Assembly: GCF_031877795.1 (NCBI RefSeq) | Contig: NC_133942.1 | Location: forward strand, 2,976,001 to 3,040,000 | Direction of reading: 5' to 3' | Source: Strix aluco | Lineage: Eukaryota; Chordata; Aves; Strigiformes; Strigidae | DNA length: 64,000 nt | In this document: positions 37,336 through 49,694 of the stretch, in pieces | Layout: every line of letters begins with the position of its first letter | How positions within the stretch are numbered: position 1 is the first letter of the stretch | The notes under the pieces: model-generated | Seen by the model: only the letters and a program-made list of their open reading frames with translations | What the model was told of the DNA's origin: nothing | The model's database searches: none | Made by a program: the position numbers and the translations under genes

Positions 37336-37809
37336 TGTTGTGGCTTGAACTCAGCCAGTAGTCAATTGCCACATGGCCAGTTGTTTAATTCCTCCCACCC
37401 CCCCACCCCTCCCCGATCAAATTGGGGAGGGACAAAAGAAGAAATTGATAGGTTGAATAAAAAACAATTTAGTAATAGTAACAAAAACAACAGTAACAAT
37501 AGTAAGTCCAGAACAAGTAAAAATGCAGCAGTGGCTTACCGAGCATGGGGACAGGTACACAGCCTGCCCCCCCGCCAGCAGCAATCCAACTGCACCAGAA
37601 AATCCCACCACGCTGGCCTGGAAACCAAAAACGAGGCATGAGAGAGCATCCGCCTATATACTGAGCATGACATCACATGATATGGAATATTCCAGTGACC
37701 GATCTGGACCCGGCCCTCCAGCTGTGCTCCCTCTTAGCCCAAGGAAATTTAACTCTATCCTGGCCAAAACCAGGACAGGCATCAACCGTGACTTTTTTGG
37801 ACTGTCACA
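37336..37809 (-). repeat. 5' LTR of the truncated ERVK-like element
   Basis: TGTGACAGTCC at 37,809 to ...CCACAACA at 37,336 on the minus strand, 474 bases, followed by the PBS. Same orientation as, and about 1.7 kb upstream of, the TCR V leader exon. Confidence 0.75.
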
Positions 37810-37864
37810 GTGTTAAGGGTTGTTATAAGGCTGCCAACACCTGCAGACTCTGGGACCTAGAGGT

Positions 37865-38570
37865 TTGTCCTTCCAAGATTTTTTTCTCAGTCCAGGGCAT
37901 TTGACAGAGCTGCATGGAGTCACTGAGTGGTGTTACGCTCAGCAGTTAATTGCTTTGCAAAATTGCATTTTGCTCTTGCAAGGACTTAACTTTTTTTTTT
38001 CAGTAAAGCTACGTTCCTCAGCCAATGGATCCTGGACAGGTTTTACCAGTTCTTGCAAGGATCTGATTATCTCCCCTTCTGCTTGCCTATTCAAGTGTTT
38101 ATCTTCTTGGGCTGTGGCCAGTGCTGCCCCTAATACAGCACACACTGTAGCTTTTTCTTTGCCTGGCTGCAACCATTTCTCCTTCACAAGGATAGTGATA
38201 CGGCTTGCCACTGCTTCTGGATTACGCCACTTTTCATGGGCCCAGATCATTCCTTCCTTGTGGAGTAGGACATGCCTTATACTCCTTCAACGTCTTGAGA
38301 ACAGGGGAGCAGTCAAGCACCGACATTTCCTGGACAGTCGTGGCTTGCCACTGCTCGAACCTCTCCTGGCTTATAGCTGAGACGTCACTTCCCAGTTCTT
38401 CCCGTCCAAGTTAATCAGATAGAGAATGGGTATCCCTATGACCCTCTCCCAGCTTATAGCTGAGGGGCCAATTCCTGGTTCTCCCTGTCTATGACATTGG
38501 ATGGAGAATTGGTATCTCATAGGGCTTTCCAACACCCAGGGGTATCCTGTCAACTATACCAATTTTAATG
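37865..38570 (-). pseudogene. Retroviral gag-like remnant of a second element
   Basis: Minus-strand frames at 37,939-38,250 and 38,371-38,553 give charged, helical, retroviral gag-like text (for example WAHEKWRNPEAVASRI) with a frameshift between. Assignment rests on general resemblance only. Confidence 0.35.
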
Positions 38571-38721
38571 TCATGTCCCGCTTGATGAGGAAGACAAGTG
38601 ACGAAGATTCACAAATCCCCAGTGGAGTGGACAATGCTGAGACAAGTCTCAAAGTCCAGACATTTATTAACTTCCCACAATGTACTAATTGGATACATGA
38701 TAATTGGCTAAGTGTATAACA

Positions 38722-39988
38722 AGTTATGGCAAGCAGTCAGCATGGGTTTATGAAAGGCAAGTCCTGCTTGACAAACCTGATGTCCTTCTACGACAGGGCG
38801 ACCTGCTTATTGGATAAGGGAAAGGCTGTGGATGTTGTCTACCTTGACTTTAGCAAGGCCTTTGACACCATTTCCCACAGCATTCTCCTGGTAAAACTGG
38901 CTGCTCGCAGCTTGGATGGGCACACGCTTTGCTGGGTAAAAAACTGGCTGATGGCCGGGCCCAAAGAGTTGTGGAGAATGGAGGTAAATCCGGTTGGCGG
39001 CCCGTCACGAGTGGTGTCCCCCAGGGCTCGGTTTTGGGGCCACTCCTGTTTAACATCTTTATTGATGATCTAGACAAGGGGATCGAGTGCACCCTCAGTC
39101 AGTTTGCAGATGACACCCAGTTGGGTGGGAGTGTTGATCTGCTCGAGGGTAGGGAGGCTCTGCAGAGAGACCTGGACAGGCTGGAGCGATGGGCTGAGGC
39201 CAACTGTATGAGCTTCAATAAGGCCAAATGCCGGGTGCTGCCCTTGGGCCACAACAACCCCCAGCAGCGCTACAGGCTTGGGGAGGAGTGGCTGGAGAGC
39301 TGCCAGTCAGAGAGGGACCTGGGGGGGTTGATTGACAGCCGGCTGAACAGGAGCCAGCAGTGTGCCCAGGTGGCCAAGGACGCCCATGGCATCCTGGCTT
39401 GTATCAGCCATAGCGTGGCCAGCAGGGACAGGGAAGGGATCTTACCCCTGTGCTCGGCACTGGTGAGGCCGCCCCTCGATGAGTGGGTTCAGTTTTGGGC
39501 CCCTCACTCCAAAAAGGCCATTGAATGACTCGAGCGTGTCCAGAGAAGGGCAACGGAGCTGGTGCAGGGTCTGGAGCACAGGTCTGATGGGGAGCGGCTG
39601 AGGGAACTGGGGGGGTTTAGTCTGGAGAAGAGGAGGCTGAGGGGAGACCTCCTGGCCCTCTACAGCTACCTGAAAGGAAGCGGCAGAAAGATGGGGATGA
39701 GTCTCTTTAACGAATTAACAAGAGGTAATGGCCTCAAGTTGCACCAAGGAAGGTTTAGACTGGCTCTTAGGAAGTATTTCTTTACAGAAATAAATTATAA
39801 ATTATTAGGCATTGGAATGGGCTGCCCAGGGAGGTGGTGGAGTCCCCATCCCTGGAGGTGTTTAAGAGTCGTGTTGACATAGAGCTTAGGGATATAGTGG
39901 AGTTGAGGACAGTCAGTGCTAGGTTAACGGTTGGACTAGATGATCTTCAAGGTCTTTTCCAACCTAGATGATTCTGTGATTCTGTAAT
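38722..39988 (+). mobile_element. CR1 LINE, 5'-truncated, with RT and 3' tail
   Basis: Reads [46 protein letters not shown] and [10 protein letters not shown], the conserved CR1 RT blocks, with the F-A-D-D catalytic pair present. These are in two frames separated by a shift near 38,930, plus a stop near 39,528. The 3' end has the family's GGTTGGACTAGATGATCTTC block and ATTCTGTG repeats. It is inactive. Confidence 0.92.
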
Positions 39989-41838
39989 ATAGTATGCCTT
40001 ACATTACTTAATGGTAGAGAAGTAAAAGGGGAAAAAGGAAAGGAAGGAGATAGAATAGAGAGAGATCATTGATCTGGGTTCCTGCACTGGTCCTGTCTGA
40101 GTCCGTGAGTGATGCATCTGTCTTCTTCACTTCTTCATGTCTCCTTTTTTCTTTCTCCCTCTCACTTCTGACCCCTCCCTGAATTCATATACAGTTTCCT
40201 TTGGTCTGTCCCCTAGGTCAACCCACACACCTAGGCATCGCACGTATGGGGAGGGGTAAGGTGCTTCATGGGATGATGTAATTAGCATGATCATGTTAAT
40301 CTTTGTTGGCATATTAATGGATGTCAACTTTAATATGCATTTTGTGGACAATGAAGCAAAGGTCATTTACCGGACAGATGGCCCTTGACACTTTGCAAGA
40401 TGCCCCAGAACAGAACCATCCTGCCTTCACAGGGCTCCCTCTTCCAGCTGCATCCCGTGTTATCCAGTCAGCCTTATCAGCTCCAAACTCCACACTATCC
40501 ACCCCATGACTGTAGTTTTGTTACTTGCAAGTGTTTGAGACATTCCTCAGCTTGGAGGGCCTCCACTACCCCCCATGCCTTATCTGTCTCAGGCTGTTTT
40601 CTCTCACAGGCCTGTTTCTCTCAGTTTCTCCTGTTTTTGAGGAGTTAAAATTTGTCTGTCACACCATGTCTCGCTCAGAAACTGACTCTGAGACAGATTG
40701 ATACAATGTTTCCTCCACTGGCTAGTGCAGTTTAAAATCTGAGAGTGAATTACACATACACACCCGGATGCATCACGTCAGTTGAAAATACAAGCACATT
40801 GATCGCCCTGATTTCTGGCATCCCAGCCACAAGGGTCTTATGACCCATGGTCCCTCTCACTGCTGGTGCTTAGACCCTCACTAGCTCCAGTTGCTGGTCC
40901 CACAGACACATGGACCCTATGACTCATTATCTGACTCCTGTTGCTGGCACTTGATTTACTCTAGTCTCTCCAGTTGCTGACACCTGGAGTTTGCAATACT
41001 CACACATGGCATAGAGAGTGAAATTAGCGGGATAGTTAAGAAAGAATTTAATAAGAAAACCAAAGACTAATTATTTTTGACAATTCCCCATAGGATTCTT
41101 TAACAGGTTTTGCATTGTCACTTGTCCACAAAGCCAAGGCAGGAGAGGTGTTTGCTGCATAAAATAAGTCCTATGACAGAGGTGAAGTCAATCTCCTAGA
41201 CAGAGAATGTGTTTTTAAGAAATACCCTGGTTGTAGGCAACCTATTATCTAGACACCATGTGAACATCCTTAGCATTTTCACTGCTTGTTTCATCATGCA
41301 GGTGAGCAAAGGGTAAGGGAGATGAAAAGCAGAGGATTTGAGGTTATAGACATACAAGTGGAGAATTTTGTGTCATGTACCTTCCATGTATACTGCACCT
41401 TTGGGTACAGGTAGAATAAACTGACACACAGACAGTGAATATATTACAAATTCCCTGGGAAGTCTGCCTAGCATCCGCTCCAGAAGGACACAGCTTTCTT
41501 TAGGTCAGGTCTTGTATTTGCTCCACGTAGCTGTCCTGACACCCGACGCATCTTACATGGTACTAGATGCCTCTTTTAGGCCATTACACTCAGTGTCCTA
41601 AGATAAGTTTGTTGCTTTCATTGCTGGGATTTACATGTGCCCAAACTTCTATCATAGTCAATGGAGCTCTACTGAATGGCGCCTAAAGAGGGGCCTAGCT
41701 GCCCATCTCTCTCTTTGTGACAAACACCTCTGTTGTAAGGTTAGCTAAATGGATGTTCACTGATTTTACTGATAAACATAGGTTCAGTTGTCCTAAAAGT
41801 AGGCAGTTAATATCATTTGAAATGATCAAGGGGAATCC
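39989..41838. other. No recognisable gene
   Basis: Only short chance frames. Composition changes little, and no splice-consistent exon was found. Confidence 0.4.
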
Positions 41839-41869
41839 CCGCCCCCCCCCCCCCCCCCCCCCCCCCCGC
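41839..41869. repeat. Poly(C) tract
   Basis: About 30 consecutive C residues, interrupted once by G near its left end. Such runs are unstable and error-prone in sequencing, so the length is uncertain. Confidence 0.9.
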
Positions 41870-42964
41870 AGCACCTGGCTGATTGCTAGAAGGATGTGGA
41901 TCTCTCATAATTCTACCACCATAACTTGTGACCACTTATAGATGCCTTGAGATGCCAAAGCATCTCAAATGTGAACAAGAATTTATGTGTGATAACTTAA
42001 AACTCTCCTCCATCTCCGTTGATTATATTAGGAACCTATACAAGGAGCTCATATACTATGCACTTTGTTCTGTGCACCCTCTCTGTGCACACCTAAACAT
42101 CAGCAAGAGGAATCATACTTCCCATGTCTTTGTGGAATGCATTGAAGGGAGATGAATCCAAATCCATTCCTATACCTCCTAACCAGGACTGATGCCTAGA
42201 TTGACTCAGCTGAATCAGTACCCTGAGCATAAGTAAAATGAATGTAGATGTCAAGAGATCCCTTTCTGTTTTGGGAATGGAATAGGGCCTTCCATAGAAA
42301 AATAACTCCATGTGTCTTAGAAATGCACCCTGTTGTGAATAAGATTTTATTCCACTGCTTTGGTTTAGCAGCAATGTCGGATTTATTAATATTTTGAGAT
42401 AGAACACAAGATTAGGTTGCATATTTATTAACAGCACTTAAACATCAGCCAATTTAACAGAGTGATTCAATGAAATTTGCTACAATCAAAATAGCAACCT
42501 ATTTAAAGATTCGAGAATGGCAAAGGTGACCTGAAACTTACAGCAGGGTTGCATACACAGAAGGAGCTTAAGTCAAATCACACATACAGATGGGAAAACA
42601 AACAATTCTGAATCAAATTACCTGCACATGGACAGATAGAGATTAACCTATGATTAAAATTTCCCTTTTTGTGAATTTCATGAATTACTCACTTTTATGT
42701 GCATTCATCAATGGACGGTTGACGAACCTTGCGAAATCAGGCCATTGAGTCCTTGCAAAATTGTCAACAGATGATCTTTCCTTCATCGTAAAATCTACCC
42801 TGAGAGACATCCCATCTCAGGGGGAGATACTGGGTCACACAGCCCGCTGCAGTCCTGGAGAGCTCAAAAGGTCTCACTTTTGGGTTGTTATTTATAGGAT
42901 CTCAAGATGATTGGCTTTAGTCAGTATTCTCCATTCTGGCCACAATTCATGCTGAGTCATTCTG

Positions 42965-43170
42965 ATAGACAATTCAGGCAGCAGATAGTCCAGGTGTGGC
43001 CAGGGAGGCCTGGCCACCCCAGCTCCAGGCTACTGCATTTGTATTCAAGACAACAGCACAATGGGAGAGTTCTCAAAGCATGCATGGCTTATCCTGATGT
43101 AACATTCAGGCAGCAGATGGCCCAGGTGTGGCCAGAGAGTGCCTGACACCCAAGTCACTGCACTTGTATC
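42965..43170. repeat. Short direct duplication
   Basis: ATTCAGGCAGCAGATAGTCC... near 42,971 recurs with few changes near 43,105 (ATTCAGGCAGCAGATGGCCC), each followed by AGGTGTGGCCAG and a TGCA(C/T)TTGTAT further on. Copies are about 135 bases apart. Possibly internal LTR repeats, but no element was identified. Confidence 0.6.
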
Positions 43171-43608
43171 AAGATGTGACAGAGTGGCCGAGGGACACCA
43201 CACACCTTCAGATAGGAAAAATCACACTGCTGGGCTCTGCCTCTCTCTTACAATTGCTTAGAGAGGAAAAAGAAAACTAGTGGACTCCAGTCTATTTCAA
43301 GGAACATTCCCCAGGCATGACAGGAGCCTCTAAATGGAAAGTAATAAACCAACAACCAAAGTAGTTCTATCTGCTACATTCCATCTCCTGGAGTACATGT
43401 GTCTCCCTCACCTGGCTATGGTGTCCTTTGTTAAGGATGTCAGAAGGATTGCCTCCTCCTGCAGTCCCGGCCTAGGACCCCTCTGTCCAGCCACTGGAGC
43501 TCAACCCAGTTGCCTAGGGACCTGGGGTCCCTGCCCAGACCAAGGGATGCAGCTGATGCTTTTCCATTTGCAGGTTCAAACAGTAACAAAGCTGAGCACA
43601 TGTCCCAG

Positions 43609-43635
43609 AGACACACACACACACACACACACACA
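43609..43635. repeat. (CA)n microsatellite
   Basis: About 13 CA units in a row. Further CA-rich bits follow at 43,690-43,705. Confidence 0.9.
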
Positions 43636-45589
43636 AAGGACACTGAGATGACCGGTCAGACTGCCACAGACAAGGCACTGCTGTCACCAGCACACACACA
43701 CAGAACCCACATAACACCCAAGCACAAACAGTCATGTCCCCCCTCCTCTGGGGCTGGCAGAGACAGGAGGTCACTAGTGCAGGAACACACATGAGACTCT
43801 CTGGGTTTACAAGATTGTTGCCTAAAATAAAGACTCTCAAAACCAAGATTAGTTTAGAGAGGAGGTATTGCTTTATTCTGCACAGGCTTATAGGTGGAAA
43901 ACATCCACCAATCAAGCACCCCAAACAAAATAATTTCAGAGTATTTATACACTCCAAACTACACGATTATGTATTTACTATAATGATTATTGGTTACTTA
44001 CTTATCACCTCTATCCCTCATTGGTTAGTAATGTTCACTCCAATTTAAAGTTACAGTGGGTTTTTAATTTTCTGTGCTAGCTCATAGTATGAGGGACTTT
44101 ATGGGGGCAGGGGTCTTCAAAGCACTCTAATCTCTAATTAAACCGATGTACGTTAAACAACTTTAACAAGCTTCCATGTTCCAGGATGTTTCTCTTCTTC
44201 AAGGATGGTAGCTCCTGATTAGAAGCTCCTTACTAATTAATGTTGATGGTGTGAAGAACAGCCTGACCTAGCCGATGCATCCAGTCTGTCCTCATATTTG
44301 ATGAGAAACATATGTACTATGTGTCCTTGGGTGCGATGAGAAACAGTTGTGCAGCCTACAATTCCCCATTAAACAATACATTCTTTCCCATGGATAGCAA
44401 GCACATAAAATTTAAGCAACTCTGAACAAGGCCTCTTGTTCAGGGTGACAAGCTCACACACATTCACAGGTCTCTTGAGCCCTGGAACAGCCCCTCTGCT
44501 GCCCAATACCCCTGGCCAGGCCCCAGCCCTCTTACCCACCTCATGAGTGTCTTATACACCAGTTAGCCCAGCTTGATGCACACTGCAAACACACAGCACT
44601 CACACACTCATACCAAGGTCACCCTACACTTCCAGGTCCTCCCAGGCCCCTTGGAGCCCAGCCAAGGCTCAAATCTTGTCTTTCTCATGTTCTAAAAGAA
44701 AGCGTCTAATCCCCACTGCAGTGCAAAAAGGAAGGGGATTTCTGCCCATCTTTGTGGGGCTCCCCTGTTAAGTCAAGCAATGCAGAGCTCCTTGACTTGA
44801 CCTTTCCCTCTAGGGTTCCCATTCTCAGGGCAGAAATTGCAGTGTTTGCCCTCCAGCCTTGTCAAGAATTCCTGCAAGAGCAGAGGTCCCCACCCTAGTT
44901 TGTTGATCTGGAGGAAGGATTCTGTGTTCAGTTTCAAGACGCCCTGTATTCAAAAAGGATAGTCTTCCCACTGTTTTCTGGCTGTGTGAACAGCACAACA
45001 TGGGTGTTCAAGGTGCTTTGGTAACTGAACTTTGGTAACTAAATGCTTCACCAGGACATAAGGCATTTCTTGCATCCTTGGCCATGCTGGCAGTGTAAAT
45101 TCACTCTTGAGTCCAGGCTGAGTTAATTTCTGCATGAACAATTTCAGGCCTGGAACAGAGCCTGGTACTACTGGCTTCTTCCAAGAGTCAAAGAAGAGCA
45201 CAAGGGAAGCTTTTGTAAAATCTGTGTGGAAATTTCACTGACTATCCATAGTTCAGGCACAGAGGCAAGAAATTCAGGTGCCAACACTGAAGAAAGATGA
45301 TCAGAGGAGTATCAGCTCATCAGGCAATAGTGGGAAAAAAGAAATACTCCTGTCTCCTGCCTGACTCTGTCCTCATTGTTGGCCCTACCCAGTATCTTGT
45401 TTGTGTTGTTGCTCAAGAAGAGCTTGTCCTATGCCTTACTGTGATGGAAGAAGTGGGTGAAGGTGATGTGCTGGCATGCCTTACTTGCCCTTTATCCACT
45501 CATAATGAAGACAACAGAAGCTGGAACAGAAGAGGTAAGATCAGGGAAGACAAGTGTGTTTGTATGAAGACAAGTCCATCTAATGGCTT
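43636..45589. other. No recognisable gene
   Basis: Chance-length frames only. The stretch is repeat-like in texture, but I could not assign a family. Confidence 0.35.
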
Positions 45590-46185
45590 TGTACCGGGTC
45601 TGGCTGAGCCGGAATTGGTTTTCCCCTGTAGCAGCCCTCATGGTGCTGTGTTTTATGTTGGAGCTGGCAGGGTGTTGATAGCACACTGGTGGTGTGGCTA
45701 CTGCTGAGTGGTGCTTACACAGCACCAAGGCTCTTTCTGACATTTCCCCCCCCACAGTGGGACGGGGTGGGCAAGATCTTGGGAGGGGACACAACCAGGA
45801 CAGCTGACCCGAACTGACCAAAGGGATATTCCAGACCATATGACGTCTGCTCAGTATAAAGCTGGGAGAAAGGAGAAAGCGGGTGGGGTCACCCTTGGTC
45901 CTCCGAGGCAACCACGACGTGTATTGGAGCCCTGCTTCCTGAGAAGGCCCGACATCGCCTGTTCATGGGAAGTAGAGAATAAATCTGTTTTCTTATTTTT
46001 TTGCTTCAGCATGCAGACCTTTGCTTCGCTTTGCTTATATTAAAACTGCTGTTGTTTTACCCACAAGGGTTGGTTTTTTTTTTTCTATCATTTTCTTTCC
46101 CCTCTTTGCCCTGTTGAGAAAAAAAGGGGGAAGGGGGGAAGTGATAGAGCGACTTGGTGGGTACCTGACATTTAGCCAAGGTCAA
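45590..46185 (+). repeat. Solo LTR of an avian ERV (approximate limits)
   Basis: Begins around TGTACCGGGTCTGGCTGAGC, contains a TATAAA-like box (cagtataaagc near 45,855), an AATAAA (near 45,978) and T-rich sequence, and ends near a CA after the AAAAAGGGGGAAGG purine stretch. The order TATA, then AATAAA about 120 bases later, suits an LTR U3-R-U5 layout. No internal retroviral sequence follows. Boundaries were not fixed by target duplications. Confidence 0.5.
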
Positions 46186-48135
46186 ACCACCGCAGGCTTC
46201 TAAGTCGGAAGTGAGGAAATGTGCCTAACAGAAACAAAACGAAACCAACAAACCAAACAAAAAAGCTTGAAATGGCTTCTATGACTGAAAGACTGTTAAC
46301 ACTTCCATTCAGACAGCCCTACTTGGAGTCCAGGGGTTTCCCTGTCTCCCTGTGGCCTGCTGATGGACAGATTTCTGCCCAGGGATGGGTAAGATGGAGA
46401 AGGACATGCTGGCCTTGGGTCTTCACTGCTTTTCTCATCTCAAAGCACCTGTTGTCTTCTCAGTCTCAGAAGGTTTTGGAAGTGTGGGAAAAGCAAAACA
46501 GCTAAAAGTCTGCAAAACACACATTTCCTTAACATGTGGTGGCCAGAACAAACACAAGATGGGTTGGAGATCCAGTGATTTGTGTTGCCATGGCACCAAG
46601 GAGGAATGCAAAGCGAGGTGGAGGCTGCACAGTCCTGTTCTTCCACTTTTCTCAAGGAACGTTTGACATGACCATGCAGGTTTATCTCCTGTTCTTCCCC
46701 TTCTCTCAAGGACTGTTTTGCAGAACTCTGCATACCTTATCTCTCATTCTTCCTCTTTTCCCACAAAACAAGCGCACCCCTCGCACCAAAGAATGTGCTG
46801 TGTCGTTACTCAAAAAACAATGGCTTGACCACAATCCCACACACTCACACATACATACTTAGATAAATACTACCCCGAGTTTGTATCTAACTTGGAGGAA
46901 TGATAATCCATTACCAAATCGGAGGGACAGAATGATGGGTTTGTGCTCCTTGCCCCTGCCCCAAAAGGGACGCCTTTTGGTGAGATTTGGGCCCTTGGCT
47001 ACACTGAGTGATTACCCAGCAATTAAGTGTGTGTGATTGCGATCAGGGTTTTTTTGTGTGTAGTACTATATAGCCAACCTGCAGTTTGTACATTTATCGT
47101 AGGCAATCTCAAAGAATCTGTAGATGCTGCATAAGAATAAACCGTAGTATTCGTGAACCTGACTGCTTCTCTTGAATGCAACCGGACCTACAGCATATGG
47201 GCTGTTTGTGCATCTGGTGTCAGGCCTATAGTTATGGCCATAAATTGGCATGCCTATTAAGAGGTAAGTCCAGCTGCCCCTAGCCCCTCTAATCTCTGAG
47301 GACCAGCTAGAATGCAAGAGGATTCATCTCTTACCAAATTAATTCATTACTTAAATGCAACAGAAGGTGATAATGAGGAGTTAGGAATGAGGATCCCTTA
47401 TGTCTGTCATGTGTCCAGGAGGGTAAGTGGGATAGAGCAAAGAAGGGCAAGAGGGAACTCAGAACAGCCCATTTCCTCATGCTGGTTGGGGAATGAAGAG
47501 CTGTAAGTCAGGATGGAGTGGCCAGAAAGAGTCTTTTCACCACAGCCTCTCAAGAAGCCTTCTCCCACACTCACCTGGGACTACTACCTGCATGGCATAA
47601 GCACTTCTTGCTCAGTAGGGAGCAGCATATTTGTGGAAATGTGTGATGGCCCAGAAAGAACAGAAGGCCTTGAGCCTACACACTTGGACTGAAAAAAATC
47701 CAAACCATTATTTCTCTGGACACATAGGAATCAATCACATAATTTCTGAGACTCTTTTCCCTTCATTCAGAGGATGGGGCTGTGGATTGTTCCAGGCCAG
47801 GCTGAAAGGTTTTCACTTCCTTGGCAGATGATAAGTCAAAAGGATGATTTGACTCTATGCTTTGCTCCTTAAATGTCCTTCTATCATCTTATCCCTCACT
47901 GGGCCATCCAAACGAAAATTGCTATGGGATTTGTCCGTTTGATGCAGAAATTAACATAATTCACTGTCCCAGTGTTCTGGAGTTCAGAGGTTTGGAGCAC
48001 CTGAGGAACCATGCTTTAGACAGATGGGGAGAGAAGTTGTGTTTTGAGATTAGCTGTAAATCTCAAATTATCTGCTATTGCAGCTTGATCACACAGGTCT
48101 CAGAAGAGGTCACTACAGAACTCTGATGGGACTAA
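46186..48135. other. No recognisable gene
   Basis: Only chance frames. A region near 46,930-47,230 has LTR-like texture, but no boundaries could be set. Confidence 0.35.
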
Positions 48136-48174
48136 TCCACAGGGGAAAGGGAGGCAGGGTCTGTAGCAAGACAT
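48136..48174 (-). pseudogene. Truncated feather-keratin coding start (13 codons)
   Basis: The minus strand reads [13 protein letters not shown] from ATG 48,174 and then leaves keratin sequence at the array edge. Promoter, exon 1 (ends 48,302) and intron upstream are intact, so a transcript could start here but would run into unrelated DNA. Confidence 0.85.
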
Positions 48175-48361
48175 CTCTCAGCGAGCGAGGCAGAGCTGAA
48201 ACACAGAGCAGGGCATGAGCACGAGACCGAAGCTGAGGGAGGAGGACGGGTCAGAACCACAAGCGCGCCTGCACAAATAGCCCGGGCGGGTTCAGGCTTA
48301 CCTAGCTGACTGGGTAGAGGGCAGCAAGTGTAGCGGATGGCACGCCTGGAGACGCATGGAC

Positions 48362-48368
48362 TTTTATA
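48362..48368 (-). promoter_or_regulatory. TATA box of truncated keratin copy
   Basis: TATAAAA on the minus strand about 190 bases upstream of the ATG, at the same place as in the two full copies. Confidence 0.75.
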
Positions 48369-49455
48369 CCCTGTCTCCAAGCCCCGGGGGACCTGAAGCA
48401 TTCTTTTTGCGTGAAGCACTTTGCTAACTAGCAGTATTGGCTTGCTAAGCTCTCCTGGGTGATTACATCTGTCCCCCTTTCATCTGAGAGGTTTTGCTCC
48501 CATCTGACACGTGGGCAAGGCTGAAATGTGCCCTTTGAGGTGCAGCGGTCATTATGTTGCTCTCTAAGGCCACAGCATGCTGTTGCCCATCTCGTCTCAG
48601 CTGCTCGCAGAGACGCTAAGTGGCATGCTGGCCACGCACGTTCCTGGAGCACGGCCACTACCACCACCCCTCCAGACCACACACCACCCTTCAGGCATTG
48701 AGGAGTTCAGCACTTGAAGTCACCTCACCGCTGGCTGCAGCTCAGGGCCCGGGCCTGACCAGCAGAGACTCATACGCTTAGCAGGCATGTTTAGACATTT
48801 GGGCAATGGCCAGCCAGCCTCTTTTTGGCTCATCCTCTGCCCAGCTCTTGCAGTCTTCAAATTTCCTGGACCCAGTAAGGGAACTACTTCGCTCTGACCC
48901 TGACCCCACAATAGCATCGGAGAGCTCGGGTTCCCTGCCTTTACCACATCCCACAGAGGCTCTTGGCCTCCAGGATGAGCATGAGGAGAAAAACAGATCC
49001 ATTTTGGCTTGGATCACCCTCAGGCAAGGAGTCATAAGGCTCTTTGAACATCTCTGCCCATTCCTTTGATAGACTTGTTTTACAGTAAACAATAAACCCT
49101 CAAAGCTGCACTCACATGTCCCGTGGGAAGAAGAACAGCAAAGTTGACGTCCTCTAGGAACAGCACCATTCACATCCAGGAGTGAAACAGCTGGACCTTC
49201 CTGATGAGAGTGACCAGCTCAGCTCTTTGATGTACCGCTGATGTCTGTATGACTTGGGTGGAGGGTGAGCCACAAGGACTGCTGAGCAGTGTGATCGTCA
49301 CAGGCCTCACTGAATGCATCTCTCAACAGGTGCACGATTTTACACACCTGCTGCACACACGGGGACACACGCAAAGACCGTTGTGTTTGTTGGGAAACCA
49401 AGCCAAACCTAACCCAACCAAACCCAACTCAGCCATATCCAACCCAGCACAGTTA

Positions 49456-49534
49456 AATCCAATCCAATCCAATCCAATCCAATCCAATCCAATCCAATCC
49501 AATCCAATCCAATCCAATCCAATCCAATCCAATC
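49456..49534. repeat. (AATCC)n microsatellite, unit 1
   Basis: 79 bases, nearly 16 repeats. The minus-strand frame translates as a Leu-Asp-Trp-Ile-Gly repeat and is not a gene. Confidence 0.95.
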
Positions 49535-49694
49535 AAGCCACCTAAGTCAAATTGCACCTCCCCTTTTTAACTCTTCCCAGGCAGGAGGTATTCTGCTATT
49601 TGATGCAAAAAGGCCAGGGTTTGAGTCCTGCGTGAGCCTCTGCCTCCCCCTGGGCTGCAGCTATCCTGCCCTGGTAGAACTGTCAGTCTTGAGG

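Noticed and set aside
37303..37641. Plus-strand frame with Asn/Ser-rich product
   Set aside because: It reads the ERVK-like LTR backwards.
45297..45707. 136-codon open frame
   Set aside because: Its second half runs into the LTR at 45.6 kb; no recognisable domain and no splice or promoter support.
49249..49545. Frames with Asn-Pro-Ile-Gln-Ser or Leu-Asp-Trp-Ile-Gly repeats (also in units 2 and 3)
   Set aside because: Direct translations of the (AATCC)n microsatellite.
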